This document shows, in pieces, positions 1-10,383 of a DNA stretch of 64,000 nt. The stretch is from Abyssalbus ytuae (GTDB lineage: Bacteria > Bacteroidota > Bacteroidia > Flavobacteriales > Flavobacteriaceae): positions 1,178,001-1,242,000 of the forward strand of contig NZ_CP094358.1 of assembly GCF_022807975.1 (NCBI RefSeq), in the 5' to 3' direction. The stretch's first letter is position 1, and each line of letters begins with the position of its first letter. The notes beneath the pieces were generated by a model, which saw only the letters and a list, made by a program, of their open reading frames with translations, was not told where the DNA came from and searched no databases. Position numbers and translations under genes: made by a program.

Positions 1-17
1 AATTTCATCCTTTTCAT
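1..17 (-). CDS. Start of a gene running off the left edge (partial)
   Basis: On the minus strand an ATG at position 17 opens a frame reading M-K-R-M-K before the window ends. It follows an AT-rich leader and lies just beyond the terminator that closes susE. A basic start after susE would fit a secreted protein or glycoside hydrolase of the same utilisation locus, but only five codons are visible. A second in-frame ATG at position 8 is an alternative start. Confidence 0.35.
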
Positions 18-52
18 TTTAAATATTTTTTTAACAATAATTACATTAGAGT

Positions 53-86
53 AAAAGAGGGAACCCCTAAAGTTATTCCCTCTTTT
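53..86 (-). terminator. Hairpin after susE
   Basis: A perfect 11-bp stem (AAAAGAGGGAA / TTCCCTCTTTT) with a 12-base loop lies 30 bases past the susE stop codon. It is well placed to end the susCDE transcript. Confidence 0.7.
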
Positions 87-116
87 AAAAAAAAGTGCAA
101 TCCAATAATAAAATTT

Positions 117-1271
117 TTACTCCAAAGTAATGGTTAGGTTATTTGCGTCTATAGTAAGGGTATAAGTATCCGGTGTTCCGATAAATTCAAAGTTCGCATC
201 TGCACCTCCATCACTTTGTACCTGAAAATCGGGGTCTATGGTATATCCCTTATCGGCAAAATAAGGATAGTTTAAACCGGAATCCCAATCATTAAATATT
301 GAAAAGAAACGGAAAATATCATTAGTAAGAGCTATGGAAGCCTGCCATACATCCGGGCTAATCTCTATAAGCTCTACTGTATTAGTTTCATCAAAAGTAA
401 AACCACCAGGTACTGCATATCCTACTGCCCAAAGAGAGTTAGTAGTTAATGTTATTTCTTTGTTTATATTATCAATGGTAAGGGTATATACTCCGGGAGT
501 TCCTACAAATGTAAAATTATCATCCCCGTCCCCAGCGGAAACAAAACCAGCATCAATGGTATAGCCTAAATCTGAATAATAGTTATACCCTAGACCGCTA
601 CCCCAATCGCCATTTTCTTCAAAAAATCTAAAATTACCTTCTGTGAAAGCAAATTTTCCCTGCAATACGTCATTTTCACATAATATTTCACTTTCTGCAA
701 GGAAATTCCATCCTATATCAGCTAGTGCCGCTCCTAAAACATAAATTGACGGACAACCTTCACTGGCAATTTTTTCCACTACAGTAATAGGTAATGCCTG
801 TACACTTGAATATACTTCCAATGCATTACCGGTACCGGTACCTGCATAAGCTCTTACCCTAACAAAAACTTCTCCTTTATTATCCGGCAATCCGTTTTCA
901 TCAGTTGTAGTCGGGTCATTATCCAAGCCTAACTCATTTGCAAAAACTAAAAGTTGCTCTACAGTTATCGCTGCATTGGTTTCACTTGTAATGGCTAAAA
1001 CTGTCTTTTCATCAAAAGTGGAACTGATAGACCCTTCCAGATCATAATTCACATTGGTTTGAGCTCCAAAATCGGCTTCATTCCATACAAAACGTTCTAT
1101 AATATTATCTTCTGTTTCATCAGAAAGTAAATATTCTGAAGCAGCTGATGTTGTAAATTCTACTCCTTCTGCGTCCGGTGTAGCCGTAAACACCAGATAA
1201 TCTTCATTATCACAAGCATAAAACCCTAAAAGAGATGTGAATGCTATTAAAGTAAATATTAATTTTTTCAT
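117..1271 (-). CDS. SusE/SusF-type outer-membrane glycan-binding lipoprotein
   Basis: The 384-residue product begins with a lipoprotein signal peptide whose lipid-carrying Cys is residue 20 (GFYAC). An N-terminal Ig-like region of about 150 residues is followed by two similar modules, roughly residues 173-275 and 279-384. Each has the pattern FRFF..DWxSGL.Y.YF.D.GYTID and ends in a TLTID strand, as in the starch-binding modules of SusE and SusF. It is the last gene of susC-susD-susE and is followed by a terminator. By family it is a surface-exposed binding protein that holds the polysaccharide near the SusCD transporter. The ligand cannot be read from the sequence; the locus suggests a galactose-containing glycan. 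Confidence 0.85.
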   Translation of the reverse strand: MKKLIFTLIAFTSLLGFYACDNEDYLVFTATPDAEGVEFTTSAASEYLLSDETEDNIIERFVWNEADFGAQTNVNYDLEGSISSTFDEKTVLAITSETNAAITVEQLLVFANELGLDNDPTTTDENGLPDNKGEVFVRVRAYAGTGTGNALEVYSSVQALPITVVEKIASEGCPSIYVLGAALADIGWNFLAESEILCENDVLQGKFAFTEGNFRFFEENGDWGSGLGYNYYSDLGYTIDAGFVSAGDGDDNFTFVGTPGVYTLTIDNINKEITLTTNSLWAVGYAVPGGFTFDETNTVELIEISPDVWQASIALTNDIFRFFSIFNDWDSGLNYPYFADKGYTIDPDFQVQSDGGADANFEFIGTPDTYTLTIDANNLTITLE

Positions 1272-1306
1272 TTTTTTTATAATTTAAAAGTTGATGTTAG
1301 ATAAGT

Positions 1307-2914
1307 TTAATAACCTTCGTTTTGACTTAAATTCGGATTTGCTGCGAGACTTGCATTAGGTATTGGAAATAAGTCTCTGAATGCAGGTATGGATAGTCCG
1401 CTAGGGGCGTTTCCTTTCCATGACCAGTTATAAGTTCCTCCGCTAAATCTTCCAAAACGAACTAAATCTTGTCTCCTGTGGCCTTCCCAGTGTAATTCTA
1501 CCAGACGCTCGTTTATTAACAACTCCTCGGTTAAATCGGTAGCCGTAATAAGGTTGGGGTTATTAGCTCTAGTTCTTAATTCATTAATATAACCCACAGC
1601 AGTGTCTACAGAGCCTCCACCACCTCTAAGGTGAGCTTCGGCATACATTAAATACACATCGGCAAGCCTGAACATAGGATAATCAGTATCTACTATTTCA
1701 TTAGCAGAGCCTGTTTCGCCGGTTGATGTCATATTTGACCACTTCTGAATGATGTATCCCGAATCTCTGTCGGCTATATCAAAAATTTCCATCGGTCTGT
1801 TTTCTGTTATTAAAGTATTTCTATCATCCGTATCATAACTTCCGTTAAGAAATATTTGAGAAAATCTTTGTGTTACCCTCATTGCTCCTGTCCATCCCAC
1901 AGCCTGAACTCCAAAATCTGCTCCGTTTCTTTCAGTGTTACCCACCTGACCGTTTACCAGCATAGTTGGCGGGCCGTAGTTTTGGGTTGTAATTCCATCG
2001 GATAAAACCGGGAAAATTATCTCATTCCTGGCAGCATTACTATCGTTGTCTGCCATAAAATTGTATAAATATTCAGGAGAAAGAGTAAACCCTGAATTTA
2101 ATATTTGTTCACAATAAGTAAGACAGTCGCTATATCTTGCCTGCCCCACATATACTTCAGCATTTAAATATAACTTTGCCAAAAGCATCCAGGCTGCTCC
2201 TTTATCGGCCCGGCCGTACTCATTCTGAAGAGGATCTTTCATATCGGGAATAATAGCAAGTAACTCAGATTCTATATAATCAAATAATTGTTGACTATTG
2301 TATTCTGGACCCTTATAGTCCGATCCTCCGGGATCTTCTTCAGTAACAAAAGGAGCTTTTCCAAAAAGATCAAGCATATGAAAATAAGCCAGGGATCTTA
2401 AAAATCTCACTTCTGCCCTAAATGCAGGCATATCAGTACGCACCTGACCTGTTATTCCCCTGCTGTCAAGCAGTTCTTCAGTTGTCTGATTCAAAAATTC
2501 ATTTGCAAGTGCTACTTCAAACATGGCTCTTCCGAATAATCCACTTACCAAAGGGTTATCTGCCGTCCAGCTTGATCTTTGCAATTCTGCTACCCCTGCA
2601 TCAGTTTCCCATGACCAAATGGCCTCATCAGTAGTAATTTCCTGTAGGTTCCATAATCCTCTTCCATACTGACTCGTACCTTCATCAATACCGGTAAAGT
2701 TTGAAGCATCAGGACCTTCCGCACTGGTAAGTGCCAGGTTACCATATACTCCGGCAAGGGCTTGTTTATAAGCATCCGGGTCTTTAAAAAGGTCATCAGC
2801 TAAAATAATGTCGGGGTCTCCCGGCTGCACATCTAAGTCGTCTATACAACTCGTTGCTGTAATTAATGCCAAAAATGACATTAAAAACCAATTTAGTTTT
2901 GTTATTCTTTTCAT
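1307..2914 (-). CDS. susD-like: SusD/RagB family outer-membrane nutrient-binding lipoprotein
   Basis: The 535-residue protein has a lipoprotein signal peptide with Cys23 (TATSC), the family's N-terminal region (DPDAYKQALAGVYGNL), and the C-terminal SusD signature in which residues such as YLMYAEA and LRTRANNP precede a final stretch containing LINERLVELHWEGHRRQDLVRFGRF. Length is typical. It forms the lid of the SusC channel and binds oligosaccharide at the cell surface. It lies 12 bases after susC and 35 before susE, so the three are one transcript. Confidence 0.95.
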   Translation of the reverse strand: MKRITKLNWFLMSFLALITATSCIDDLDVQPGDPDIILADDLFKDPDAYKQALAGVYGNLALTSAEGPDASNFTGIDEGTSQYGRGLWNLQEITTDEAIWSWETDAGVAELQRSSWTADNPLVSGLFGRAMFEVALANEFLNQTTEELLDSRGITGQVRTDMPAFRAEVRFLRSLAYFHMLDLFGKAPFVTEEDPGGSDYKGPEYNSQQLFDYIESELLAIIPDMKDPLQNEYGRADKGAAWMLLAKLYLNAEVYVGQARYSDCLTYCEQILNSGFTLSPEYLYNFMADNDSNAARNEIIFPVLSDGITTQNYGPPTMLVNGQVGNTERNGADFGVQAVGWTGAMRVTQRFSQIFLNGSYDTDDRNTLITENRPMEIFDIADRDSGYIIQKWSNMTSTGETGSANEIVDTDYPMFRLADVYLMYAEAHLRGGGGSVDTAVGYINELRTRANNPNLITATDLTEELLINERLVELHWEGHRRQDLVRFGRFSGGTYNWSWKGNAPSGLSIPAFRDLFPIPNASLAANPNLSQNEGY

Positions 2915-2926
2915 TGTAATTTTTTT

Positions 2927-5917
2927 TTAAAATCTAATATTAGCACCTACTAAATAAGCTCTTGGCCTTGGATAAATTGTATTATCTATTCCTCCGAATA
3001 CTTCAGGATCAAGCCCTGAATAATTGGTAATGGTAAAGACATTTTGAACTCCAAAGGACAATCTTACACTTGATTGGTCTCTACCAGAAAATATATTGCC
3101 AAAATTATATCCCAGGGTAATGTTATCCATTTTCAGGAAAGAACCATTTTCAATAAAATAATCTGAGAACATCACAGTGGTTCTGGAATTAAAATTAGTA
3201 TCTAAAACAGATTTAGGAACATTGCCCGGCACTGCATTTGGCACAAGCAGTTCTAACTGAGCCCGTGTAGAGTTTACATTGTTGTAAACATAGTTTCCAA
3301 ATTGGGCTCTTAAATTAAATGATAAATCGAATTTTTTATAAGACATATTAGATCGGAAGCCCATTATAACGTCCGGTGACCCGTTTTTATATACATATTT
3401 GTCGTCATCATTAATCTGGTTATCACCGTTTAAATCAGCATAAGCTCCTTCTATTGGCCTGTTATTTTCATCGTATATTTGTTTGTATACATAAAAACCA
3501 AAGGGAGCCTGTCCTTCTATATGAGTTTGGATTTGTCCTCCTGTACCTCCGTCTATTTCACCCACCAAAAAGTCCTGGTCAAGTGTTAAATCTTTGATTT
3601 CTCTCTTAATGTAAGCTGCATTATAGTTAAAATCCCAATTAAAACCTTCTTCTTCTTCACTTCTAAATACCACGGTGTTTAGAGTAAATTCAATCCCTTC
3701 GGAAGTGAAACTACCAATATTTTGATAACCGTTATTTGTATAATTAGAACCATCAGCCGTAGCTGCTGAAAAGAGTATTTTGTCTGATTCTTTATAAAAA
3801 ACTTCAACTGCTCCGTTTATTTTTTCATTAAACAAACCAAAATCCAGACCAATATTATAAGTTGTTGTTTCTTCCCATTGCAAATTTTCATTTTTAAATT
3901 GAGGAATCGCAACCGGAATAGCTGTATTACCCTGACCTCCGAAATATTGAGAACCCAAAGCTCCTAAACTATACCGTGCTAAATACAAATCTAATGCGCC
4001 ATTACCAATATCCTGTTGCCCTGTTATACCCCAACCCAATCTTAATTTTAGATTAGATATTGTATTGGAACGGGGAAAAATATCTTCATTAAATTTCCAT
4101 GCCAGCGCTGCTGCAGGATAATCCCCCCATCTGTTATCTTTACTAAACCTGGAAGTTCCGTCTCTTCTATAAGATAAGGTAAGTAAATATTTATCTGCCA
4201 AAGATAAATTGGCCCTACCAAACAGTCCTATTAATACCAAAGGTGTTTGTACATTTAAGGTAGCTTCAGAGTCAGGATTATACCGGTCTGCACTATTAAA
4301 TTGTTTTCTTTCAAATTTTTGATAAGAATAACCTGCGGTTACATCAATGTATGAAGAGGTCCCAAAATCTTTATTATAAGCCAGATAACTATCAAAAAGC
4401 CTGTTTCGGTCATAGTTTTCATATTGGGTAAATGACCCTAATGCATTGTTAGGTTGTGTAGTGGTACTGTTAGTAGCAATATCATCATATCCTGAAGCTT
4501 CGGATTGGTCAAAACCTAAATTAATAATTGCACTCAGATCAGGGAAAAAGTGTAATTTGTATTCTGCCTTTGCATTACCATACACCCTTCTTATATTAGC
4601 AACAGCCTTTCTTTGCAATAAATTGGCTACAGGGTTACGCGGCACTTCACCCATCAGGTCTTCCGAATCTAAAACTCCATCATTATTCAGGTTGTAATAC
4701 TGAAAAAATCCACCAAAAGGAGAATCCGGATCATAAACTGGTTGTGTCGGGTCAAAAGTAAGCGCATTGGCCTCTTCCCCATTTGCAAACCTGTTTTTCT
4801 CAAAAGCCATATTAGCATTAATACTTATTTTTAAATGATCATCAAACAAGGTTGGATTGAGGGAAAGGGATGCGGAACTTCTTTCAAATTCCGATGTTAA
4901 TCTTAACCCGGGTTGATTGGTATGCCCAACTGAAAGCCTGGTTGGAAGGACATTAAATAAAGCTCCCTGCACAAAGGCATTTTGATTTGAGTATATAGAA
5001 CTCCTGTAAATTTCTTCTTGCCAATCGGTATCCGCATCTCCTAATAAACTGGAATAAGAGGTACCGTTCTGTGCATCTCTTTCAGCTATGATAGCACGAA
5101 ATTCATCAGCAGAAAAAACATCTACAGTATTGATTATAGTATTTACACCTAGCTGAAAATCCAGCCCTGCCTGAAAATTATTCGTACCTCTTTTGGTATT
5201 AATAATTATTACCCCATTAGCTGCCCTTGAACCATAAATAGCTGTTGACGAGGCATCTTTTAATACAGTGAAAGATTCAATATCATTAGGGTTAATAGTA
5301 CTTAATATAGACCTTGCACCCCCAATGGTGTTATTATCTATGGGAAGCCCGTCTATAACTATTAAAGGAGTATTGGACCCATCATTAAGAGAAGACCCTC
5401 CCCTTATTCTTATTTGAGAGCCGGATCCTGGTTCTCCACCTGTACTGATGGTAAGACCTGCTACTCTACCATTTAAGAGGTTCTCGGGTGTAACAATAAA
5501 CCCCTGGTTAAAGTCCTTTTCAGAGACAGAGGTAAGTGATCCTGTTGCATCCTCCAGTTTTACCGACCCATAACCTATTACAACAACATCTTCCAGTGCT
5601 TCTAAAGATTCTTCCAGGAAAACATTGAGTGTGGATGAAGTCACACTGACTTCTCTCGTTTCAAAGCCAACATAAGAGAAAACCAGGATATCTCCCATGT
5701 TTGCGTCTATCTGATAATTACCGTCAAAATCAGTTGCAACACCAATATTTGAATCTTTAATAATGACGTTTACTCCCGGGATAGGCGAATTGTCGTATGT
5801 GCTCGACACATTTCCCGTAACAGTAATTGACTGTCCGTAACTTATAAAAGACATTAATAGAAATGTCCATACAGTTGACAGCCTGCAAAGATTAATAAGT
5901 AGATTTCTTCTATGCAT
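2927..5917 (-). CDS. susC-like: SusC/RagA family TonB-linked outer-membrane transporter
   Basis: The 996-residue protein has a signal peptide (residues 1-29), a carboxypeptidase-regulatory-like beta-sandwich (about 31-105) typical of SusC proteins, a TonB-box-like segment around residues 110-117 (DVVVIGYG), a plug domain with the motif LIVIDGLPIDN and IRGGSSL, and a long beta barrel ending in F (VGANIRF). It imports oligosaccharides across the outer membrane using TonB energy, with the adjacent SusD as lid. It is the first gene of susC-susD-susE. The hybrid two-component regulator directly upstream is the expected activator. Confidence 0.95.
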   Translation of the reverse strand: MHRRNLLINLCRLSTVWTFLLMSFISYGQSITVTGNVSSTYDNSPIPGVNVIIKDSNIGVATDFDGNYQIDANMGDILVFSYVGFETREVSVTSSTLNVFLEESLEALEDVVVIGYGSVKLEDATGSLTSVSEKDFNQGFIVTPENLLNGRVAGLTISTGGEPGSGSQIRIRGGSSLNDGSNTPLIVIDGLPIDNNTIGGARSILSTINPNDIESFTVLKDASSTAIYGSRAANGVIIINTKRGTNNFQAGLDFQLGVNTIINTVDVFSADEFRAIIAERDAQNGTSYSSLLGDADTDWQEEIYRSSIYSNQNAFVQGALFNVLPTRLSVGHTNQPGLRLTSEFERSSASLSLNPTLFDDHLKISINANMAFEKNRFANGEEANALTFDPTQPVYDPDSPFGGFFQYYNLNNDGVLDSEDLMGEVPRNPVANLLQRKAVANIRRVYGNAKAEYKLHFFPDLSAIINLGFDQSEASGYDDIATNSTTTQPNNALGSFTQYENYDRNRLFDSYLAYNKDFGTSSYIDVTAGYSYQKFERKQFNSADRYNPDSEATLNVQTPLVLIGLFGRANLSLADKYLLTLSYRRDGTSRFSKDNRWGDYPAAALAWKFNEDIFPRSNTISNLKLRLGWGITGQQDIGNGALDLYLARYSLGALGSQYFGGQGNTAIPVAIPQFKNENLQWEETTTYNIGLDFGLFNEKINGAVEVFYKESDKILFSAATADGSNYTNNGYQNIGSFTSEGIEFTLNTVVFRSEEEEGFNWDFNYNAAYIKREIKDLTLDQDFLVGEIDGGTGGQIQTHIEGQAPFGFYVYKQIYDENNRPIEGAYADLNGDNQINDDDKYVYKNGSPDVIMGFRSNMSYKKFDLSFNLRAQFGNYVYNNVNSTRAQLELLVPNAVPGNVPKSVLDTNFNSRTTVMFSDYFIENGSFLKMDNITLGYNFGNIFSGRDQSSVRLSFGVQNVFTITNYSGLDPEVFGGIDNTIYPRPRAYLVGANIRF

Positions 5918-6156
5918 AGTAAATCTTTTTGGGTTAATTTTAGTGATTAATAATTCTTATAGTTATTATGTATACACTACACCCCTTGGAATAAACATTT
6001 ACGGGGCTTCATATATATCATGCAAGTAATAAGAATGTGAGTACTTTAAAGGGTAAAGAATTCGTTTTTAAAGGGGGGTAAATTCGTATTTTTATCGTCG
6101 AAAACCACGAAAAAGCCGTTATGCAGCATTTTTTCAAAAAAAAGATTAAGAAAAAA
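5918..6156 (-). promoter_or_regulatory. Presumed susC promoter region
   Basis: These 239 bases separate the hybrid regulator from susC, both on the minus strand, and must hold the susC promoter and the regulator's binding site. I saw no clear TAnnTTTG box or repeat. A short open frame here (6018-6200) overlaps the regulator's 3' end and has no gene-like features. Confidence 0.4.
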
Positions 6157-9100
6157 TTATTGCGAATTACCTTTAGCAAAATCAGAAGGGTTTTTCCCAA
6201 ATTTTTGTTTAAAAAGCCTGCTGAAATATTTTCTATCGGAATATCCTACTTTATAACATGCATCGGATACTGAATAATTATACTTTTCTATAAGCTGCCG
6301 GGCTCTTTTAAGTTTAAAATCCCTAACAAAGTCCAAAAAGGTTAAACCTGTAAGTGATTTTATCTTTTTATATATAACAGAGTGACTCATACCCAATTCC
6401 TTAGTTAAAAATTTAGCATTTAAATCATTTTTATCAATATTCTCTTCTATGATTTTCATAAGTTTTTCCAAAAATGCCTGGTCAACTTTATTTATAGCCA
6501 AATCAGCAGGTTTAGTGAGTGCTTCTGTATTAAATTTTTCCCGGAGCAATTGCCGGTTTCTTAAAATATTTTTCACCCTGGTTTTTAACAAGGCATGATT
6601 AAAAGGTTTGGTAATATAATCATCTGCACCTGTTTCATAACCTTCCTGTTTATGTATATAAGAAGTTCGTGCAGTGAGTAGTATTACCGGTATATGACTT
6701 GTAACAGGGTTTAACTTAAGTTTGTTTGTGAGGGTGATTCCATCCATTACCGGCATCATTACATCGCTTATTATAAGATCCGGAATATTATCGTTTGCAA
6801 TTGTTAAAGCTTCTTTACCATTGGGCGCTTGTAATATGTTAAAATCCTTACATAATAAATCTCCCAGAAGATTTTGTATTTCTATATTATCTTCAACTAT
6901 TAAAACGGTAGAATCTCGCTGGTTCTTTATATTGATATGAGAGAGACTGTGATTAAGAGTTAATGATTTTTCTTCAGCAGAATTAAAAACATATCTGGAT
7001 ATTTCCTCTTCGTCCTTATAGTCATACACTATTTCCGCTGGTTTGAAATGTTTATTATTGTGTTTCAGGGATATGGTAAATTTACTCCCAACATTCTCTT
7101 CACTATTAACGAAAATGTTTCCGTGATGCCGCTTCATAATTTCTTTAGAAATTGACAAACCCAGACCAAATCCTATTTCTTTTACTTCCTCAGGGCTTTG
7201 TGTTTGATAAAACCTGTTAAAAATATTTGATACTTGTTTTTTTGAAATTCCCACACCTGTATCTTCCACTTCCAAAAAAGCGCTTTCCTCATTACAATAA
7301 ACATTTAAAGTTATTTTTCCGTTTTCGCCGGTAAATTTAAAAGCATTTGAAAGTAAATTATAAATTACTTTTTCCAGTTGGCTTTTATCAAACCACAACA
7401 AAATATTTTCTTGTTGTACATTAAAGGTATATTGAATGTTGTTTTTGAGAGCTACTTCATTAAACGATAAAAATATTTCATTGCAAAAATCTACCCAGTT
7501 ATTTTGAGTGATTTTAAGTTTTATCTCATCTGTTTCTAATTTTCTAAAATCCAGTAATTCATTTGTTAACCTGAGCAAATGATTACTACTCTTTTTAATG
7601 GTGCTTACTGCATTATAATGCTGCTTTTCTACAATACTCTCACTTTCAAAAAGCCTGCTTATGGCTCCCAAAATAAGAGTAACAGGCGTTCTTATTTCGT
7701 GTGATATATTGGTAAAGAACTGCTGTTTGAGTTTATGTAGCTCTGTATCTTTTTCATGGGTTAATTGCTCCAGCCTTAATTTAGATTTTATCTGTTCCCA
7801 GGCAATTATATATTTAATAAACAGATAAATTGTTATTACAAAGAAAAATATATAAAACAAAATGGCCCACCATTTTAGCCAAAAAGGTTTAAGGATAGTT
7901 ATTTTTACAGAAGTATAATTTTGTCCCCAATCATTACCCGAATTTTTACTCCTTACTTTAAATTCGTATTTGCCGGGCGGAAGATTTGTGTAAGTAGCCG
8001 TTCTGTCTTTACCAATGTACCTCCAGTCTTCATCGAAATTTTCCATTTTTATAGAGTATTCGCAACCTGAAGCAAATGGAAATTGTAAAGCAGCAAATTC
8101 AAATGTTATTACATCATCGTCATGAGCTAAAGTAATATGATCCTGCAAGGAGACCGGTTTTGATAAAATTTTATCTTTCCCTATTTCAACCTCTTTATTA
8201 AAAAGTTTAAAACTTGTAAGGGTTACTTCCGGTTGTGTAGAATCTACCGTGATAGTTTTCGGATTAAATTTTATAACTCCTGTTGTTCCTCCAAAATATA
8301 AATATCCGTTTTGGTCTTTGAAAGCAGAATTGATATGAAATTCTCCGCTTAACTCAGGGTAATTGTTAAACTTGCCGGTTTCATAATTATAATTTATTAT
8401 CCCCTGTTTTGTACTAAACCATATTATTCCGTTATTGTCTTCAACAATGGCAGTTATAGTACCATACTTTATTTGATCGTTATTACTAAAACGCTCAATT
8501 TTATTGTTTTCAATGTCCAGCCGGTTAAGTCCTTCTCCCGATGTACCAATCCACAGGTTATTTTTAGAATCCAACAGGATACTAAATATATTATTCCCGC
8601 TTATGGAATTAGGATTATTTTCATCATGCACAAAATGTTGAAACTTTTCAGTAACCGGATCAAAAAAATTAATCCCTCCGCCAAAGGTAGCTATCCACAA
8701 ATTACCTCTTTCGTCCTTCTGAAGAGAAATTACGTTATCGCTATTTATCGAATTTGCCGAATTTTTATTTTCCCTGAAACTTTTAAATTCTTCTTTTTTT
8801 GTATTCAAATAGTTCAAACCACCTCCCCATGTTGCTACCCATAGGTTTTTATGCTCATCTTCTAAAACATACCTCACATCATTATAACTTAATGATTTAT
8901 TATTTTTAGAATCATGTTTAAACTGTTTGTACTTACCAGTCTCACTATTAAAATTTATGAGTCCGTTGGCAAAAGTGGCTAACCAGAATTTTTTATCATG
9001 TGAACGGGAGATAAACTGTATATAATCCCCACCTATAAACTTTTTATTTTCTTTATTATAGTATGTGGTACCTTCATATTTATTATTAAAAACCGTGAGG

Positions 9101-10266
9101 CCGTTCCCATCCAAACCTAAAAGCAATTTATCATCTGCCTGGTATATACTTAATACCGGGGAAGGGTCAATTCCTTTAATGTCACTATATAAAAAGTCAT
9201 ATTTACTTGTCTGGTTTAATATATTGACGCCATTCCAGGCAGTACCTATCCAGATATTAAAATTATCATCTTCTATAATTTCATATACTGCGTTTCCGGA
9301 AAGAGATGATTTGATTTGGGAGTTATAAAGAAAATTATGTACTGAGGGTTTGGTGGAGTACATATTGGTTATCTTCAAAACTCCTTTACCATCAGTACCT
9401 ATCCATAAATTTCCCTTACTATCTTTATGAATAGTTCTAACTATATTTATATCGTATTTTTGTTTTAAAGGACCTTCAAAGAATTTTGAGAATTTATGAT
9501 TAATTTCATTAATTTTCACAAGCCCTCCTCCACTTGTCCCTATAAGTATTTCATTATTCTTTAGAGGATAGACCACATGGACAAAGTCTGTAAAAAAGTT
9601 ATTATCTGCCGGAAACTGTACAAAATTTTGATTTTGAATGTCAAATTTATTTATACCACCTCCAAAGGTTCCTACCCATAAATTACCATCACTTCCTTCA
9701 CAAATACTCCTAATGCTATTATAACTTGAAGAGTTTAGACTGTCACTTATAAAAGTAAATGACTTGAACATATTTTCCTCATCATCAAACTTACTCAAGC
9801 CATTTTCGGTGCCTAACCACAATTTGCCATGTGAATCTTCAAAGATCGTATTTACCTGATTTGATGCTATTGAAGTACTATCATCCTGAATATTCCTGTA
9901 AACCTTAAATGTATCTGTAAACCGGTCATACAGATTAAGTCCCCCTCCAAGGGTACTTATCCATAACCTCCCTTTTGTATCAATTAAGATATCAGAAATA
10001 TCATTAGAACCAATATTACTGTTTTTCTTATTGTAGACTTTAAATTCAAACCCGTCAAACCTGTTTAAACCGTCTTTTGTTCCGATCCATACAAACCCCC
10101 TTTCCTCCTTTACAATACAAGTTACACGACCGTTTGACAGACCATTAGCCTGGTCCAGTTTCTGAAAAACCGGTTGAGTTTGAGAAATAGCCTTTAGCCC
10201 GATAAGGAAACATATCAGTAAAGCTTTAAGTCTGTATTTATTTTCTAATCTCAGGGCTTTTTTCAA
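6157..10266 (-). CDS. Hybrid two-component system sensor/regulator (HTCS)
   Basis: This 1369-residue protein combines sensor kinase and transcription factor. In order: signal peptide (about 1-28); roughly a dozen two-component-regulator propeller repeats of the form GNLWIGT..GGLN.FD; a Y_Y_Y domain around residue 755; one membrane helix near 800-822; a HisKA domain with phospho-acceptor His in NISHEIRTP (about 853); a HATPase domain with NLLSNAFKFT, DTGVGI and GFGLGLSI; a receiver domain with SDVMMPVMDG (Asp about 1167); and a C-terminal AraC-type helix-turn-helix. By family it senses oligosaccharide in the periplasm and activates the adjacent susCDE. The only usable start is TTG at 10266. 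A putative Nudix-regulator operator sits 2 bases upstream of it. Confidence 0.95.
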   Translation of the reverse strand: MKKALRLENKYRLKALLICFLIGLKAISQTQPVFQKLDQANGLSNGRVTCIVKEERGFVWIGTKDGLNRFDGFEFKVYNKKNSNIGSNDISDILIDTKGRLWISTLGGGLNLYDRFTDTFKVYRNIQDDSTSIASNQVNTIFEDSHGKLWLGTENGLSKFDDEENMFKSFTFISDSLNSSSYNSIRSICEGSDGNLWVGTFGGGINKFDIQNQNFVQFPADNNFFTDFVHVVYPLKNNEILIGTSGGGLVKINEINHKFSKFFEGPLKQKYDINIVRTIHKDSKGNLWIGTDGKGVLKITNMYSTKPSVHNFLYNSQIKSSLSGNAVYEIIEDDNFNIWIGTAWNGVNILNQTSKYDFLYSDIKGIDPSPVLSIYQADDKLLLGLDGNGLTVFNNKYEGTTYYNKENKKFIGGDYIQFISRSHDKKFWLATFANGLINFNSETGKYKQFKHDSKNNKSLSYNDVRYVLEDEHKNLWVATWGGGLNYLNTKKEEFKSFRENKNSANSINSDNVISLQKDERGNLWIATFGGGINFFDPVTEKFQHFVHDENNPNSISGNNIFSILLDSKNNLWIGTSGEGLNRLDIENNKIERFSNNDQIKYGTITAIVEDNNGIIWFSTKQGIINYNYETGKFNNYPELSGEFHINSAFKDQNGYLYFGGTTGVIKFNPKTITVDSTQPEVTLTSFKLFNKEVEIGKDKILSKPVSLQDHITLAHDDDVITFEFAALQFPFASGCEYSIKMENFDEDWRYIGKDRTATYTNLPPGKYEFKVRSKNSGNDWGQNYTSVKITILKPFWLKWWAILFYIFFFVITIYLFIKYIIAWEQIKSKLRLEQLTHEKDTELHKLKQQFFTNISHEIRTPVTLILGAISRLFESESIVEKQHYNAVSTIKKSSNHLLRLTNELLDFRKLETDEIKLKITQNNWVDFCNEIFLSFNEVALKNNIQYTFNVQQENILLWFDKSQLEKVIYNLLSNAFKFTGENGKITLNVYCNEESAFLEVEDTGVGISKKQVSNIFNRFYQTQSPEEVKEIGFGLGLSISKEIMKRHHGNIFVNSEENVGSKFTISLKHNNKHFKPAEIVYDYKDEEEISRYVFNSAEEKSLTLNHSLSHINIKNQRDSTVLIVEDNIEIQNLLGDLLCKDFNILQAPNGKEALTIANDNIPDLIISDVMMPVMDGITLTNKLKLNPVTSHIPVILLTARTSYIHKQEGYETGADDYITKPFNHALLKTRVKNILRNRQLLREKFNTEALTKPADLAINKVDQAFLEKLMKIIEENIDKNDLNAKFLTKELGMSHSVIYKKIKSLTGLTFLDFVRDFKLKRARQLIEKYNYSVSDACYKVGYSDRKYFSRLFKQKFGKNPSDFAKGNSQ

Positions 10267-10267
10267 A

Positions 10268-10290
10268 ATAAACGTATTATATACATTTAT
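10268..10290. promoter_or_regulatory. Putative operator of the Nudix-type regulator (HTCS copy)
   Basis: The inverted repeat ATAAACGTA-N5-TACATTTAT lies immediately upstream of the hybrid sensor's TTG start. Both arms match exactly those of the repeat at 11135-11157 between the regulator gene and galK; only the 5-base spacer differs. Sharing of a 9-5-9 palindrome by two promoters beside a regulator gene is strong evidence for an operator; assignment to the Nudix regulator is inference. Confidence 0.75.
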
Positions 10291-10304
10291 TAAAACGTAA
10301 ATAT

Positions 10305-10312
10305 CAAATTTA
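10305..10312 (-). promoter_or_regulatory. Putative -7 box of the HTCS promoter
   Basis: TAAATTTG on the minus strand matches the Bacteroidota -7 consensus TAnnTTTG. A start of transcription a few bases on would place the operator just downstream, where a bound repressor would block elongation. The -33 element is weak. Confidence 0.45.
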
Positions 10313-10383
10313 AAAACTATATTACAAAATAAATCTGGTAAGGATAATAAAAAAAATTTACTTTATATCTAAAAATCAGTAAA

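Noticed and set aside
6018-6200. Minus-strand ORF of 60 codons before susC
   Set aside because: It overlaps the 3' end of the hybrid sensor gene, is rich in Phe, Lys and Ile as expected of AT-rich non-coding DNA, and matches nothing.
8473-8844. Plus-strand ORF of 123 codons
   Set aside because: It lies antisense inside the hybrid sensor's propeller repeats and has no independent features.
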